A stretch of DNA of 56,281 bases from Sphingomonas echinoides ATCC 14820 (GCF_000241465.1 NZ_JH584235.1:3243007-3299287), one strand, 5' to 3'. Positions 32,149 to 41,596 are shown, counted from the stretch's first letter. Program-made: numbers and translations. Notes: generated by a model from the sequence alone, not told the origin.

Positions 32149-34770
32149 TCAGAACTTAGCCGACAGCTCCAGGCCCCAGGTGCGGGGTGCGTTGAAGTTG
32201 GCATAGTCGCCGAGGATGCCGCCATAGTTGGTCGAGGCAACCGTGCCGTTCGGATTGTAGTTGACGACCGGCGACGAGTTCGCAGCCGAGCGACGGTAGA
32301 TGTAGGTCGTGTCGAGCAGGTTGCGCGCCCAAACCGACACGGTGACCTTGTTATGGTCGTTCACCGCGATGTCGGCCAGTGCGAGGCGACCGTTCATGAC
32401 GAAGCTTGCGTCGGTCTTGGTCGGCTCGAGCTGGAAGCTGTACTGGCTGCTCGAATAGTTGCCGTCGAGGTGCAGGCGAACGCTTGCGTCGCCAACATTG
32501 ATCGGCACGACATAGTCGATCGCGCCCGATGCGGCATTCTTAGGCGTGTAGACGATGTAGAGCTGCTGCGCCGGAGCGCCGGGGGTCAGCGGGTTCACCG
32601 CCGACGGCGCACGCCAGTAGGTATAGGCATACGAACCGGTCAGCGTCAGTTCCGGGATCGGCTTCACGGTCAGATCGATTTCAACACCACGGATCTTGCT
32701 GCTGCCAGCGTTCGTGGTCTGCTCGATATGGGTACCATTGGTCACGCTCTTGCCGTCCGTATCGAAATAATCGAAGTCGAACTGCGTGTTGGTGCGATCC
32801 ATGATGTAGTTGGCGATGTTCAGGCGCGCACGATGGTTCCAGAAGTCCATCTTTGCGCCGATTTCGTACGACTTGACGGCTTCAGGCCCGAACGCGTTGA
32901 ACTGGAGCGAACGGTCGTTTGCGCCACCGGCACGGAAGCCGGTCGAATATTTGGCGTAGAAGTGAACGTCGCGGCTGGCATCAAAGGCGATGTTGAACAT
33001 CGGGTCGAAGCGGCTGATGCTGTTCTTGAACGAGAACGGCGACACCGTACCCGCAGTCACCAGATCGGACCGGTTGTTGACGACGTAGAGCGTGCCGTGG
33101 CGATCGTCCTTGGTCCAACGGCCACCGGCGGTGATGTGGAGGACATTGCCCAGGAATTCGGGCGTGTAGGTCAGGTTGCCGAAGACCGAATAGTTGTGGT
33201 CGGCAGCCTGGCTGGCGCGCGTGATGAACTGGCAGCTGTTGGCAAACTGCGCAACGGTGGCACCCAGCGTGTTGTTGCACGACGGATCGTACTGCTGATA
33301 GCCCGAGTTCGCGCCAGTGATCGCCGAGGCGTTGCCGGGGATCGGGCTGCGGATGGTGTAAGCCGTGCCGTCGCTATTCCACTGGTTGGAGAGCGGGGTC
33401 GCCGCATATTCGGTCGCGTGTTCGGTATAGTAATAGGCACCGACGACGTAATCGAACTCAGGGATGCTACCAACCGCCTGGAATTCCTGGCTGAACTGAT
33501 GCTGGCGCAGGAACGAAAGGCTGTAACGGCTGAACGTGCCGGTCGTGTTGATCGCCGTCGGGTTGGCTGTGTTGGGCACGAACGGCGCGAACGAGCTGCG
33601 CTCTGGGCCGCCCGAATTGTCCCACTGGTCCGTGCTGACGCCGCGCCATGCGGTGATCGAGCGCAGCTCCATCCACGGAGCGACCTTGTACTTCAGATTG
33701 GCCGAGAAGCCGTGCGTGATATCGACGCTAGGCTGCTGCGGCACGCCAACGTCTGCAACGGTCTGCCGCCCGGGATGCACGCCCACCAGCGGGCCCTTGG
33801 GCGCGACGCAGATCTGGCGTCCGGCCGCGGCTTGCACCGGAGTGATGGTGCCGCCGCAGGCCGCGCCGTTGAGCGTCAGAGCACCAGCCGCGTTGTAGGT
33901 GCCGACGGCATAGTTGTTCGGGTTGTAGTTGATCAGCTGGCTGTACTGCGGGGTATTTTCGTCCTTCGCATAATCATAAGCGAAGTCGGCCGTGAAGCCG
34001 TCAACCGGCTGCCAGCGGGCAGCGGCGCGACCGCCCTTGCGATCATAATAGTTCCAGCCGGTCGAACCCGTGAGCGGATCCTTCACGGTCGGATCCTGAT
34101 GCTGGTACACGCCGTCGAACTTCAGCGCGATATTGTAGAAGGACGGCAGGTCGAGATGCGCGTCGACATTGTGGCTGCCATAATTGCCGACGCCGCCGGT
34201 GATGCGGCCATCGAACACGCCGGTCGGAGCCTTGGAGACCAACGACAGCGCGCCGCCTTCGGTGTTGCGACCGAACAGCGTGCCCTGCGGACCCTTCAGC
34301 ACTTCGATACGCTCAATGTCGAACAGCGCAGCGTTCAGGCCCTGCGTCTTACCGAGCGCGACACCGTCGATATAGACGCCGACGCCGCCGTCGCGAGCGG
34401 TCTGGTTCTGATCGTAAGGGACGATACCGCGAATGCCGATCGTCAGCGCCGACTGGCGTGCTTCGAAGGTTGCAACGCGCAGCGACGGGATCGTGCCGTC
34501 GGCCAGGTTGAACAAGCTGAGCACGTGGCGGTCGGTCAGACCCTGCGTGTTGAGCACCGAAATCGAGATCGGCGTCTTCTGGAGGTTGGTTTCGCGCTTG
34601 GTCGCGGTAACGACGATGTCACCGAGGCCTTGATCTTCCGGAGTGGCGGTCGCCGCTGGTGCGGTAGCATCGGCGGTCGGCGCGGTCTGCGCGAACGCTG
34701 GCGTCGCGCTGATGGCGAGAGCAGCGCCACCCAAGAGGAGCTGCAGGCGGAAGCCCGATCGAACAGTCAT
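32149..34770 (-). CDS. TonB-dependent outer-membrane receptor
   Basis: 873-aa outer-membrane transporter. Signal peptide 1-27 (LLLGGAALAISATPAFA), a TonB-box-like IVVTATKRETN near 50-60, the plug domain (LPSLR-like segment, then GIRGIVPYDQN, VYIDGVALGKTQG, IERIEVLKGPQGTLFGRNTE), then the 22-strand barrel ending with the terminal aromatic residue (LELSAKF). The lineage is FecA/CirA-like, typical of sphingomonads; the substrate may be a glycan, siderophore or other large molecule. AGGGGA precedes the ATG. It is monocistronic. The 226-bp gap upstream shows no clear promoter. Confidence 0.95.
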   Translation of the reverse strand: MTVRSGFRLQLLLGGAALAISATPAFAQTAPTADATAPAATATPEDQGLGDIVVTATKRETNLQKTPISISVLNTQGLTDRHVLSLFNLADGTIPSLRVATFEARQSALTIGIRGIVPYDQNQTARDGGVGVYIDGVALGKTQGLNAALFDIERIEVLKGPQGTLFGRNTEGGALSLVSKAPTGVFDGRITGGVGNYGSHNVDAHLDLPSFYNIALKFDGVYQHQDPTVKDPLTGSTGWNYYDRKGGRAAARWQPVDGFTADFAYDYAKDENTPQYSQLINYNPNNYAVGTYNAAGALTLNGAACGGTITPVQAAAGRQICVAPKGPLVGVHPGRQTVADVGVPQQPSVDITHGFSANLKYKVAPWMELRSITAWRGVSTDQWDNSGGPERSSFAPFVPNTANPTAINTTGTFSRYSLSFLRQHQFSQEFQAVGSIPEFDYVVGAYYYTEHATEYAATPLSNQWNSDGTAYTIRSPIPGNASAITGANSGYQQYDPSCNNTLGATVAQFANSCQFITRASQAADHNYSVFGNLTYTPEFLGNVLHITAGGRWTKDDRHGTLYVVNNRSDLVTAGTVSPFSFKNSISRFDPMFNIAFDASRDVHFYAKYSTGFRAGGANDRSLQFNAFGPEAVKSYEIGAKMDFWNHRARLNIANYIMDRTNTQFDFDYFDTDGKSVTNGTHIEQTTNAGSSKIRGVEIDLTVKPIPELTLTGSYAYTYWRAPSAVNPLTPGAPAQQLYIVYTPKNAASGAIDYVVPINVGDASVRLHLDGNYSSSQYSFQLEPTKTDASFVMNGRLALADIAVNDHNKVTVSVWARNLLDTTYIYRRSAANSSPVVNYNPNGTVASTNYGGILGDYANFNAPRTWGLELSAKF

Positions 34771-34996
34771 TTTGAATCCCCTGAACCTTTGGACCTAGGC
34801 GTCCTGGTGCTCCGGGCGGCTACACAGGGTTTGGGTCAAGATTGTTACAGTCAACGTCACTGAAATGGCGCTGAAATGTCACAAAAAATTCACACATCTG
34901 GATTGGCGTGGCGAAATCGCATGATAGGCGACCCATTTGGTGGGCGTTGCGTAAAAGTCGCAGTTTGAATTAATTTCCCGGGGCGGTTTGATGTGC

Positions 34997-36076
34997 CTAG
35001 GCGGCCGCGTCTTTGCGCACCCGCCGCTGTGCCGCCCGTACCGACCCGACGATGCGCGACAGGATGAGCTCCTCGATCCCGGCATAGCCCAGGCCGAGAT
35101 GGGGTGGGCGCACCGCCGCCGCGTCGCCCAGCCGCAGCGTGCCGGTCCGCAGACCGGCACGACCGATTCGGGCCCAGCGCCGCGCGGTTTCCCAGCGAAT
35201 GAGGCTGCGGCTCTCGCGATCCGGACGATGCTGGGCCAGGAACCGGTCCTGCAAGGCGACCAGCGCCGATCCCACCCGTTCCAACGTCAACCGATCCGGC
35301 ACCGGTTGCTGGCCCATGACATGCGTGACGATCAAATCGGCCGTCTCCGCCGCCGCTTCGCCAAACGGCTCGACATACACTCCGGTCAAAACGCGGATTG
35401 CGGCCTGGCGCATGGCCTGCGCTTGCGTTTGCGACGCGCCGCCGCTGTGGCGACGATAGGTCAGCAATTCATCGTCCAACCGCGCGACGCCGCCAAAGCT
35501 GGCGATGCGGTGGTAGAGATCGAAGTCCTCGGCATAGACCATTTCCGGCCGCATAAACGGGTCAAGCTGCCGCGCCGCATCGGTGCGCAGCATAACGGAC
35601 GACCAGACCAGCGGATTTTCAATCTGCAGCAACCACGCGATGACCGGGGGCGTGGAAAGCGGCGCGAGCGATGACGGGAGAATGGTGCCGTCTTCCAGGA
35701 CATTTGCGGCGCTGCCGACCAGTACGATCCCCGGATTCGCGTCGAGATACGCGACCTGGCGCTGGAAGCGGTCGGGGTGGCAGAGATCATCGTGGTCGAG
35801 CGCGGCGATATAGCGCCCGCGTGCCTCGGCAAAGGCTGCGTTGCGGCTCAGCACGACGCGGCGGTTTTTCTGCGACTGGATCAGCCGGATGCGCGGATCG
35901 TCGAAGCTGCGGATCACCGCCACAGTGTCGTCGGTGGAGCAATCATCGACGATGATGAGTTCGAAATCGCGAAAGCTCTGCGCCTGCAGCGACGCAATCG
36001 TCTCGCCGATCAGCGCCGCGCCATTGTAGGTCGGCATCACGACGCTGACCATCGGCGCTGGCAGGCGTGGTGTCAT
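34997..36076 (-). CDS. Family 2 glycosyltransferase
   Basis: 359-aa cytosolic or membrane-associated transferase with a GT-A fold: VSVVMPTYNGAALIGETIAS at the start, IIVDDCSTDDT near 38-48, the metal-binding LDHDDLCHPDRF near 95 and EDFDLYHRI near 168. It transfers a sugar from a nucleotide-sugar donor to a glycan or lipid acceptor. The ATG at 36076 overlaps the stop of the aminotransferase-oxidoreductase fusion (ATGA), so it is the second gene of that operon. The C-terminal 130 residues are helical and basic. Confidence 0.92.
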   Translation of the reverse strand: MTPRLPAPMVSVVMPTYNGAALIGETIASLQAQSFRDFELIIVDDCSTDDTVAVIRSFDDPRIRLIQSQKNRRVVLSRNAAFAEARGRYIAALDHDDLCHPDRFQRQVAYLDANPGIVLVGSAANVLEDGTILPSSLAPLSTPPVIAWLLQIENPLVWSSVMLRTDAARQLDPFMRPEMVYAEDFDLYHRIASFGGVARLDDELLTYRRHSGGASQTQAQAMRQAAIRVLTGVYVEPFGEAAAETADLIVTHVMGQQPVPDRLTLERVGSALVALQDRFLAQHRPDRESRSLIRWETARRWARIGRAGLRTGTLRLGDAAAVRPPHLGLGYAGIEELILSRIVGSVRAAQRRVRKDAAA

Positions 36077-38544
36077 GCGACCGCCCGCACCGCGTCGTCC
36101 AGCACCTGATCGACGATCATCGCACCGACGTCGTTCTGCCACTGCCACAGGCCATTGGCCTGGCCCGAGAAGCTCGCCTCGCCGCCGAGCTTGCCCCATG
36201 GCACGAAGCCGGCTGCCAGCCCGATACCATAGAGTCCGGGGATGGGCGCGCCGCTCGCATCGACGATGCGGCAGTGGCGATCGACCATTGCTGCGCCGTG
36301 ATCGGCGGCGAGCGCGATGCGAGCGCCCTTCGCATCGTGGATCGGCAGCGCGCGCGGACGATAGCCGAGCGCGGCGATGACGATATCAGCCTCGGCGAGG
36401 TGGGCGCGGGTGACGGGATCGTCGTCGCCGGTCACCTGATGAACGGTCAGGCGCGGATCTGGGGTACGCCCATCGATCCGCAGCATCCGCAGCACCAGTT
36501 CGCGCGCTTCCAGCCGGAATCCGGCGAGACGATAGACAAAGCCGCTGACCGGGCAGATGTCATCGGGGCCGAAATCGGTGAAGCCTTCCGCGCGTGCCGC
36601 TTCGGGGGTGGGGTAGAAGGGACGGAGCGGTTCGCGGTGGAGCAGCGTGATCGCGCCTGCGCCGAAGGGAATGCTGGCGGTCTTGAGCAGCAACACGATC
36701 GTGGCGATCGCGCTGGTCGATCCGCCGATGATGACGATTTTCGGATTGCGCCGCGTCGACAGCAGATCGGCGATCTTCGCCGGGCCACCCAACGACAATG
36801 CTTCGTCCGATTGCATCAGGCGATCGCCGACTTCGCTGACCAACGCGACCCCGCCGACGCGTTGTGTCACAAGCCGGTCGAGCGGTTGATGGCCGCCGGT
36901 GGCGATCGCGACGGCGTTTGACAGTTGCTCGAATTCCACCCCGTCGCTGCGGCGGCGCAGGCGGCTTGACCACAGGCCGCCGGCCGTGGCGCGCGTCGAG
37001 AGAACCTCATGGCCGGTCAGCACGGTGCCGCCATGGCGATGGACCAGCCCATGAAGCCGTTCGCCCGTCGCGCGGACGAAGCGCCCGGCGTCGACCAGCG
37101 GCACGCCAAGCGCACCGACGTAGCGTGCGACGACGCGCGCGCTCGGATGATCGATCATCGTGGCGAGTTCGGGGTGGGGGCTGTCCTTCACCGCGCTGAG
37201 AAAGGTTTCGGCGGTGCTGTCCGACGTAATCGCATAGCGCCCGAGCGTACCCTCGCCGAGCCCGTCATCGCGTTCGGCGATGACCAGGCCGGACGCGGCG
37301 AGTTCGGGCAAACGCCCGCGCTTGGCGGCGGCGGTGAGCAAGGCGGTGCCGGCGGGACCGCCACCGACCAGCAGCAATGAAGCGATCGGACGCGCGCGCG
37401 GCGTGGCGGGAACGCGCGCTTCCTTGGCAAGGATGCGGTTAAAGGTCGCCGAGATGGTGCTGATGTCGGCAACGCTCAGCGTGTCGCTGACGGGGAGCGA
37501 CAGCATCCGCCCCGCAACCGAATCGGCAATGGGGGTCGGCAGGATCATCGCTTCACGCTGGAACAGGGGTTGTTCGCCCAGATGCGGGCTAAAATAGCGG
37601 CCGCAGCCAATCCCTTCGGCTTCGAGCGCGGCGCTGATCGCGTCGCGGCGCGGGCCCATGCCTTCCGGCAGCAGGATCGGCATGAACTGGCTGGCGCGGC
37701 GTTGCCCCTCCGCCTGCTGAAAGTCGACGCCGACCAAGTGCGTGCGATAGGCCTCTTCCAGCGCTGCGCGGTGGTCGCAGACGGTATCGATCTCGGCCAG
37801 TTTCGCGCGCGCCATCACCGCGATCACTTCGGGCAGCTTGGCGTTGAGGCCGGGCAGCGTCGCGTTGCGCCCCGCTTCGAATCCGAAATTGGTCATTGCG
37901 CGCAGCCGGTCGATCAGCCGTGTGTCGCCCGAATGGATCAGGCCACCCTCGGCGACGGCGAAGGTCTTGGTCGCGTGCATCGAATGGACCACGGCGAAGG
38001 GCGCGTCCGCGCCAAAGCCCTCACCGCTCGCGTCGCGGGTGCCAAGCGAGGCGGCAGCGTCGATTACCACGCCGACGCCGTGCTGGCGCTGGAGCCAGGC
38101 ATAGCGATCGAGATCGATCGCATTGCCGAAGGTTGCATAAGGCAACAGCACCGCGATCCGGTCGCCATATTCGCGCAGCAGCCGCTCCTCTGCCTCGGCG
38201 CTGGCACCCCAGTCGTTCGGATCGATGTCGCAAATGAGCGGCGTCAGGCCGGCCCAGAGCGCCGCTTGTGCCGTCGCGGCAAAGGTGAGGGCGGGCATCA
38301 GGGCGTAGCGACCCGCAGGGTGATCCCCGGCGGCTTCGCGCAGTGCGATCATCAGGCCGAGCGTGGCGTTGCCGACCGCAAGGCTCGCGCCCCGGCCGCC
38401 GAACAAGGTCTCGGTCGCCTCCGCTTCGAAGGCGCGCACTTCCGGACCGTTATTGCTGAACACGCCAGAGGCCTCGACACGGCGGAGCGCCTCGACATGG
38501 GCGCTGAGCCGGGGCGGGTTGGGGGCAATCAAGGGATAGCGCAT
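36073..38544 (-). CDS. DegT-type aminotransferase fused to an FAD/NAD(P)-binding oxidoreductase
   Basis: 823 aa. Residues 1-375 form a DegT/DnrJ/EryC1/StrS PLP enzyme: GNATLG near 58, DIDPNDWG near 106, VVIDAAASLGTR with Asp162 and SMHATKTFAVAEGG with the PLP lysine Lys193. This family aminates nucleotide-linked keto-sugars. After a short linker, residues 386-823 form a flavoprotein: GGGPAG at 394-399, a second Rossmann motif IVIIGGSTSAIA near 575 and AALGYRPRA near 730, as in FAD/NAD(P)-binding YdhS/lysine-monooxygenase-like proteins. The frame is continuous with no sign of a sequencing join. First gene of an operon with the glycosyltransferase. Likely product: a modified, perhaps N-oxidised, amino-sugar; this is inference. 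Confidence 0.85.
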   Translation of the reverse strand: MRYPLIAPNPPRLSAHVEALRRVEASGVFSNNGPEVRAFEAEATETLFGGRGASLAVGNATLGLMIALREAAGDHPAGRYALMPALTFAATAQAALWAGLTPLICDIDPNDWGASAEAEERLLREYGDRIAVLLPYATFGNAIDLDRYAWLQRQHGVGVVIDAAASLGTRDASGEGFGADAPFAVVHSMHATKTFAVAEGGLIHSGDTRLIDRLRAMTNFGFEAGRNATLPGLNAKLPEVIAVMARAKLAEIDTVCDHRAALEEAYRTHLVGVDFQQAEGQRRASQFMPILLPEGMGPRRDAISAALEAEGIGCGRYFSPHLGEQPLFQREAMILPTPIADSVAGRMLSLPVSDTLSVADISTISATFNRILAKEARVPATPRARPIASLLLVGGGPAGTALLTAAAKRGRLPELAASGLVIAERDDGLGEGTLGRYAITSDSTAETFLSAVKDSPHPELATMIDHPSARVVARYVGALGVPLVDAGRFVRATGERLHGLVHRHGGTVLTGHEVLSTRATAGGLWSSRLRRRSDGVEFEQLSNAVAIATGGHQPLDRLVTQRVGGVALVSEVGDRLMQSDEALSLGGPAKIADLLSTRRNPKIVIIGGSTSAIATIVLLLKTASIPFGAGAITLLHREPLRPFYPTPEAARAEGFTDFGPDDICPVSGFVYRLAGFRLEARELVLRMLRIDGRTPDPRLTVHQVTGDDDPVTRAHLAEADIVIAALGYRPRALPIHDAKGARIALAADHGAAMVDRHCRIVDASGAPIPGLYGIGLAAGFVPWGKLGGEASFSGQANGLWQWQNDVGAMIVDQVLDDAVRAVA

Positions 38545-38652
38545 GCGGGCGGACCTGAATGGTGTGCGACCCGTGGCTTGTGATCCAAAGCCCCCTAAAA
38601 TCTCGTTACGCTTACCGCGCGCTTGACGATATCGGTGCGGTCCGCGCCGCGA

Positions 38653-39399
38653 TCAGCCTTCGCGCGCCACCGCGAAACCGGCGAAGGACTGGTTGACGGG
38701 CATCAGCTCCAGCCGGTTGATGTTGAGGTGCGGCGGCAATTGCGCGACCCACAGCATCGTTTCGGCAATGTCGTCGCCGGTCATCGGGTTGACGCCCCCA
38801 TACAGCGCGTCGGACGCCGCCTGATTGCCGCCGGTGCGCACGACGGTGAATTCGGTTTCGACCATACCCGGTTCGATCGAGGTGACGCGCACGCCCTTGC
38901 CGTGCAGGTCGGCGCGCAGGCCGAGGCTGAACTGGCGCACGAACGCCTTGGTCGCGGCATACACATTGCCGCCGGAATAGGGGTAGGTCGCGGCGACCGA
39001 GGACAGGTTGATGATCGCGCCCTTGCGCGCGACGAGACCCGGCAGCAGCTTGCGCGTGATGCTGACCAGCGCCGAGACGTTGGTGTCGATCATCGTCTGC
39101 CAATCGTCGAGGCTGGCCTCCTGCGCAGGCGCAGTGCCGAGCGCGAGCCCGGCATTGTTGATCAGCAGATCGATCTCGGCAAAGTCGGCGGGCAGGGAGG
39201 CCAAGGCGGCGTCGAGCGCGGCGCCATCGCGAATGTCGAAGGCGAGCGTGTGGACGGCACCCCCCAGCGATTCGGCCAAGGCGGCGAGGCGGTCGGCGCG
39301 GCGCCCGGTGGTGACGACGCGCCACCCGGCCGCGACAAACGCCCGTACGGCGGCCTCACCGATGCCGGCAGTTCCGCCCGTGATGAAGGCCGTGCGCAT
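38653..39399 (-). CDS. SDR family oxidoreductase (YdfG-like)
   Basis: 248 aa, classical SDR: TGGTAGIG at 7-14, NNAGLALG near 82, INLSSVAATYPYSGGNVYAATK with the catalytic Ser, Tyr and Lys, and PGMVETEFT near 179, as in YdfG-type 3-hydroxy acid dehydrogenases that act on serine, threonine or 3-hydroxypropionate. I chose the ATG at 39399 because GGAGAG stands 6 bases upstream; an in-frame extension to 39489 is only the antisense of a tRNA gene. Monocistronic, downstream of tRNA-Phe. Confidence 0.9.
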   Translation of the reverse strand: MRTAFITGGTAGIGEAAVRAFVAAGWRVVTTGRRADRLAALAESLGGAVHTLAFDIRDGAALDAALASLPADFAEIDLLINNAGLALGTAPAQEASLDDWQTMIDTNVSALVSITRKLLPGLVARKGAIINLSSVAATYPYSGGNVYAATKAFVRQFSLGLRADLHGKGVRVTSIEPGMVETEFTVVRTGGNQAASDALYGGVNPMTGDDIAETMLWVAQLPPHLNINRLELMPVNQSFAGFAVAREG

Positions 39400-39428
39400 C
39401 ACCATCTCTCCAACGCTGTCTGAGAAAA

Positions 39429-39504
39429 TGGTGCCCGAGGGCGGATTCGAACCACCGACACTGCGATTTTCAGTCGCATGCTCTACCAACTGAGCTACTC
39501 GGGC
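39429..39504 (-). tRNA. tRNA-Phe (GAA)
   Basis: 76 nt with encoded CCA. Acceptor arms GCCCGAG and CTCGGGC pair fully. The anticodon stem is TGCGA/TCGCA with loop CTGAAAA, so the anticodon is GAA. The T arm carries GGTTCGAATCC. It lies between yacG (30 bases upstream) and the SDR gene. Confidence 0.97.
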
Positions 39505-39534
39505 ACACCCGAAGTTGCTCGGGGAAGCGGCCTC

Positions 39535-39723
39535 TTAATCGCGCTCTGGCGTGCTGTCTAGCCCGTCTTGTTCTTCTCCGGGCGGAGTCGACACGGGAAG
39601 CGCATAGCCCTCGCCCAGCCATTGCAGCAGATCGCGGTCGCGGCAGCCCTGGCTGCAGAACGGCGCATGGGCGGCCACCGGGGGCTTTCCGCACAAAGGA
39701 CAGGGTTTGGAACGCGCCATCAT
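39535..39723 (-). CDS. yacG: DNA gyrase inhibitor YacG, zinc-binding
   Basis: 62 aa. The zinc site is CPLCGKP (Cys8 and Cys11) with FCSQGCRDRDLLQWLGEGY (Cys23, Cys27), the exact YacG pattern. YacG binds GyrB and blocks its activity. The acidic C-terminus (EEQDGLDSTPERD) is typical. The ATG at 39723 overlaps the stop of the RNase gene. The operon is infA, maf, RNase, yacG. Confidence 0.95.
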   Translation of the reverse strand: MMARSKPCPLCGKPPVAAHAPFCSQGCRDRDLLQWLGEGYALPVSTPPGEEQDGLDSTPERD

Positions 39724-40676
39724 GCCACCTCGAAGATCGGGGTCACGCCGGTACGCCGGGCGAGCTCGGCGATCCAGTGCGGATTGGCCTGCAGCACCTT
39801 TTGCACCGCGACCGACACGCGGTTGTGTGCCGGAACCGGGGGCGGGGTGCGCTCGATTCGGCGGAGCAGCGCGCGCGCCTGCGCAGCGGCAGGATCGGCG
39901 CGGAGCAGTTCGGGCAGCGAGGCGCGCGGGCGGCGGCGGATGATCTGGACGAAGCCGAAGCCGTTCATCGCGGTGCGCTCGAACGGTTGCGGGATGCCGG
40001 CATCGAGCGCGGCATCGACCGCGGCGCGCGCGGCCTTGCCTTGCAGCGTCGGGAAATCCACGCCGATCGAGCCGCCAATATCGAGTCGCACGATCGCGGC
40101 GGCGACGGCGCGCGCGGCGGCGAGCGCGAGCGGATCGAGCGGGGGATAGCCGTCGACGTCGAACAGCGTCATGGCGGGCGTCGGGCTCATCCGCAGCGCG
40201 CCGCCGACCGGGCCGCTGAAGACAATGTCGCCGGTCAGCGCTTCTTCCAGCACCTCCGACCAGCCCGCCGCTTCGAGATGATCGGGCTCATGCGCGTGGC
40301 AGATCCGCACCGGCACGCCGGTCGCGGTGATGCGCTCCAGCAGCGTTGGCCCGGCGCGTTCGGGCCCCTCGGCGGGGGCGCAGCGCGGGAGCTTGGCGCG
40401 GCCGGGCTCGGGGATCGCCTCGCGCACCAGCTCGACCGTCAGCGCGGCGCCTTGGGTGATGCCGGGGGGCAAAGGCGAGAGCAGCGCCTCGCCGCCGGCG
40501 AAGGCGACGCGGCCCTCGCGGCCCTTGACGGTGATTTCGACCAGCCGCGCCGCCAGCACCGCGCCCAGCGCCGGGCCGGGGCGATCGGGGGCGAGTCGCG
40601 CTTCCAATATGGTGCCATGCTCGACCAAGGCGGCGCGCGCTTCGCCGATCCCGGCTTCATAGAGCCATTCAGCCAA
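39720..40676 (-). CDS. Short RNase E/G family ribonuclease
   Basis: 318 aa, far shorter than RNase G (about 490) or RNase E. The catalytic core is kept: MTLFDVDGYPPLDPLALAAA and RLDIGGSIGVDFPTLQGKAA carry the two Asp residues that bind Mg, and FERTAMNGFGFVQIIRRRPR matches the family end. An intact N-terminal S1 domain and the zinc-link Cys pair are not visible. The best start is TTG at 40676, because upstream the frame is a shadow of maf; it overlaps maf by 8 bases. Similar short forms are usual in sphingomonads. Confidence 0.85.
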   Translation of the reverse strand: MAEWLYEAGIGEARAALVEHGTILEARLAPDRPGPALGAVLAARLVEITVKGREGRVAFAGGEALLSPLPPGITQGAALTVELVREAIPEPGRAKLPRCAPAEGPERAGPTLLERITATGVPVRICHAHEPDHLEAAGWSEVLEEALTGDIVFSGPVGGALRMSPTPAMTLFDVDGYPPLDPLALAAARAVAAAIVRLDIGGSIGVDFPTLQGKAARAAVDAALDAGIPQPFERTAMNGFGFVQIIRRRPRASLPELLRADPAAAQARALLRRIERTPPPVPAHNRVSVAVQKVLQANPHWIAELARRTGVTPIFEVA

Positions 40677-41238
40677 GCGCGAGACCCGCCGCCAGCAACA
40701 GCGCGCGCGTTTCGAACAAGGGCAGGCCGATGACCCCCGAATGCGAGCCCGACAGGAAGCGCACGAACGCCTCGGCGCGGCCCTGAATGGCATAGCCGCC
40801 GGCCTTGCCGAGGCCCTCGCCGCTGGCGACATACGCCTCAATTTCGGCCGAAGACAAAGGCTTGAAGGCGAGGATCGTGTCCGACAGGCGGTGGCGCACA
40901 GTGCCGTCCGCCGCGATGACGCACACCGCGCTCAGGCAATGGTGGCGGCGGCCCGAGAGCATTCCGAGCATCGCGCGGACGGTGGCATCGTCCTCCGCCT
41001 TGCCGAGGATGCGGCGGCCGAGCGCGATGGTGGTGTCGCCGGCCAGCACGACTTCGCCCGGCGCACGCGCGACCGCCAGCGCCTTGGCGCGCGCGACCCG
41101 CTCGACATAGGCGCGCGGCGGCTCGGCCTTGAGCGGCGCCTCGTCAACGTCGGGCGCGGCGATGCGGGTGGGCACAACGCCCAGCCGCGCGAGCAGATCG
41201 GCGCGGCGCGGGGAGGTGGAGGCGAGGACGAGCGTCAA
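40669..41238 (-). CDS. maf: Maf family nucleotide pyrophosphatase
   Basis: 189 aa. House-cleaning hydrolase of non-canonical or canonical NTPs, formerly called septum inhibitor. Motifs: LVLASTSPRRADLLARLG, the catalytic VLAGDTTIALGRRILGK with Asp near 69-70, LSGRRHHCLSAV and KAGGYAIQGRAEAFVRFLSG followed by SGVIGLPLFET. The start codon is TTG at 41238; no ATG or GTG lies in frame just upstream. It overlaps the RNase gene downstream, and a 139-bp gap with an inverted repeat separates it from infA. Confidence 0.95.
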   Translation of the reverse strand: MTLVLASTSPRRADLLARLGVVPTRIAAPDVDEAPLKAEPPRAYVERVARAKALAVARAPGEVVLAGDTTIALGRRILGKAEDDATVRAMLGMLSGRRHHCLSAVCVIAADGTVRHRLSDTILAFKPLSSAEIEAYVASGEGLGKAGGYAIQGRAEAFVRFLSGSHSGVIGLPLFETRALLLAAGLALG

Positions 41239-41248
41239 GAGGTCACCA

Positions 41249-41333
41249 TTCGCCCTGAGCCTGTCGAAGGGCCGTACTTCACACGCGAAGGGGTCGCGTG
41301 GGGCAAGCTGGGCTTCGACAGGCTCAGCCCGAA
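41249..41333. repeat. Inverted pair of a sphingomonad-type palindromic repeat
   Basis: Two copies of a 24-bp unit, each centred on CTGAGCCTGTCGAAG or its complement, face each other at 41249-41272 and 41310-41333, with about 37 bases between. They lie in the gap between infA and maf, both of which read minus, and could fold into a long hairpin in the transcript. Confidence 0.75.
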
Positions 41334-41377
41334 CGGAACAACGGGGACACGCACCGGCTCAAGGGCGGGCACGCCGC

Positions 41378-41596
41378 TCACTTGAAACGATAGGTGATCC
41401 GCCCCTTGGTAAGATCATAGGGCGTCAGTTCGACCAGCACTTCGTCGCCGACGAGCACGCGGATGCGGTTCTTGCGCATCTTGCCGGCGGTGTGACCGAG
41501 AATTTCATGGTCGTTCTCAAGCTTCACGCGGAACATGGCGTTGGGGAGAAGCTCCACCACCTGGCCGCGCATTTCGAGCAGTTCTTCTTTTGCCAA
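41378..41596 (-). CDS. infA: Translation initiation factor IF-1
   Basis: 72 aa, full length, an S1/OB-fold protein that binds the ribosomal A site: [59 protein letters not shown] and [12 protein letters not shown]. The start codon is TTG, with GAGG about 6 bases upstream and no ATG available, which is unusual for a core translation gene. Followed by maf, RNase and yacG. Confidence 0.98.
   Translation of the reverse strand: MAKEELLEMRGQVVELLPNAMFRVKLENDHEILGHTAGKMRKNRIRVLVGDEVLVELTPYDLTKGRITYRFK

Noticed and set aside
32353..34863. 836-codon open frame on the plus strand
   Set aside because: It is antisense to the TonB-dependent receptor, whose signal peptide, plug and terminal aromatic residue are clear.
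37570..38583. 337-codon open frame on the plus strand
   Set aside because: Antisense to the aminotransferase half of the fusion protein; no motif.
39400..39489. N-terminal extension of the SDR gene
   Set aside because: It is the translated antisense of the tRNA-Phe gene region and precedes a good ribosome-binding site for the shorter start.
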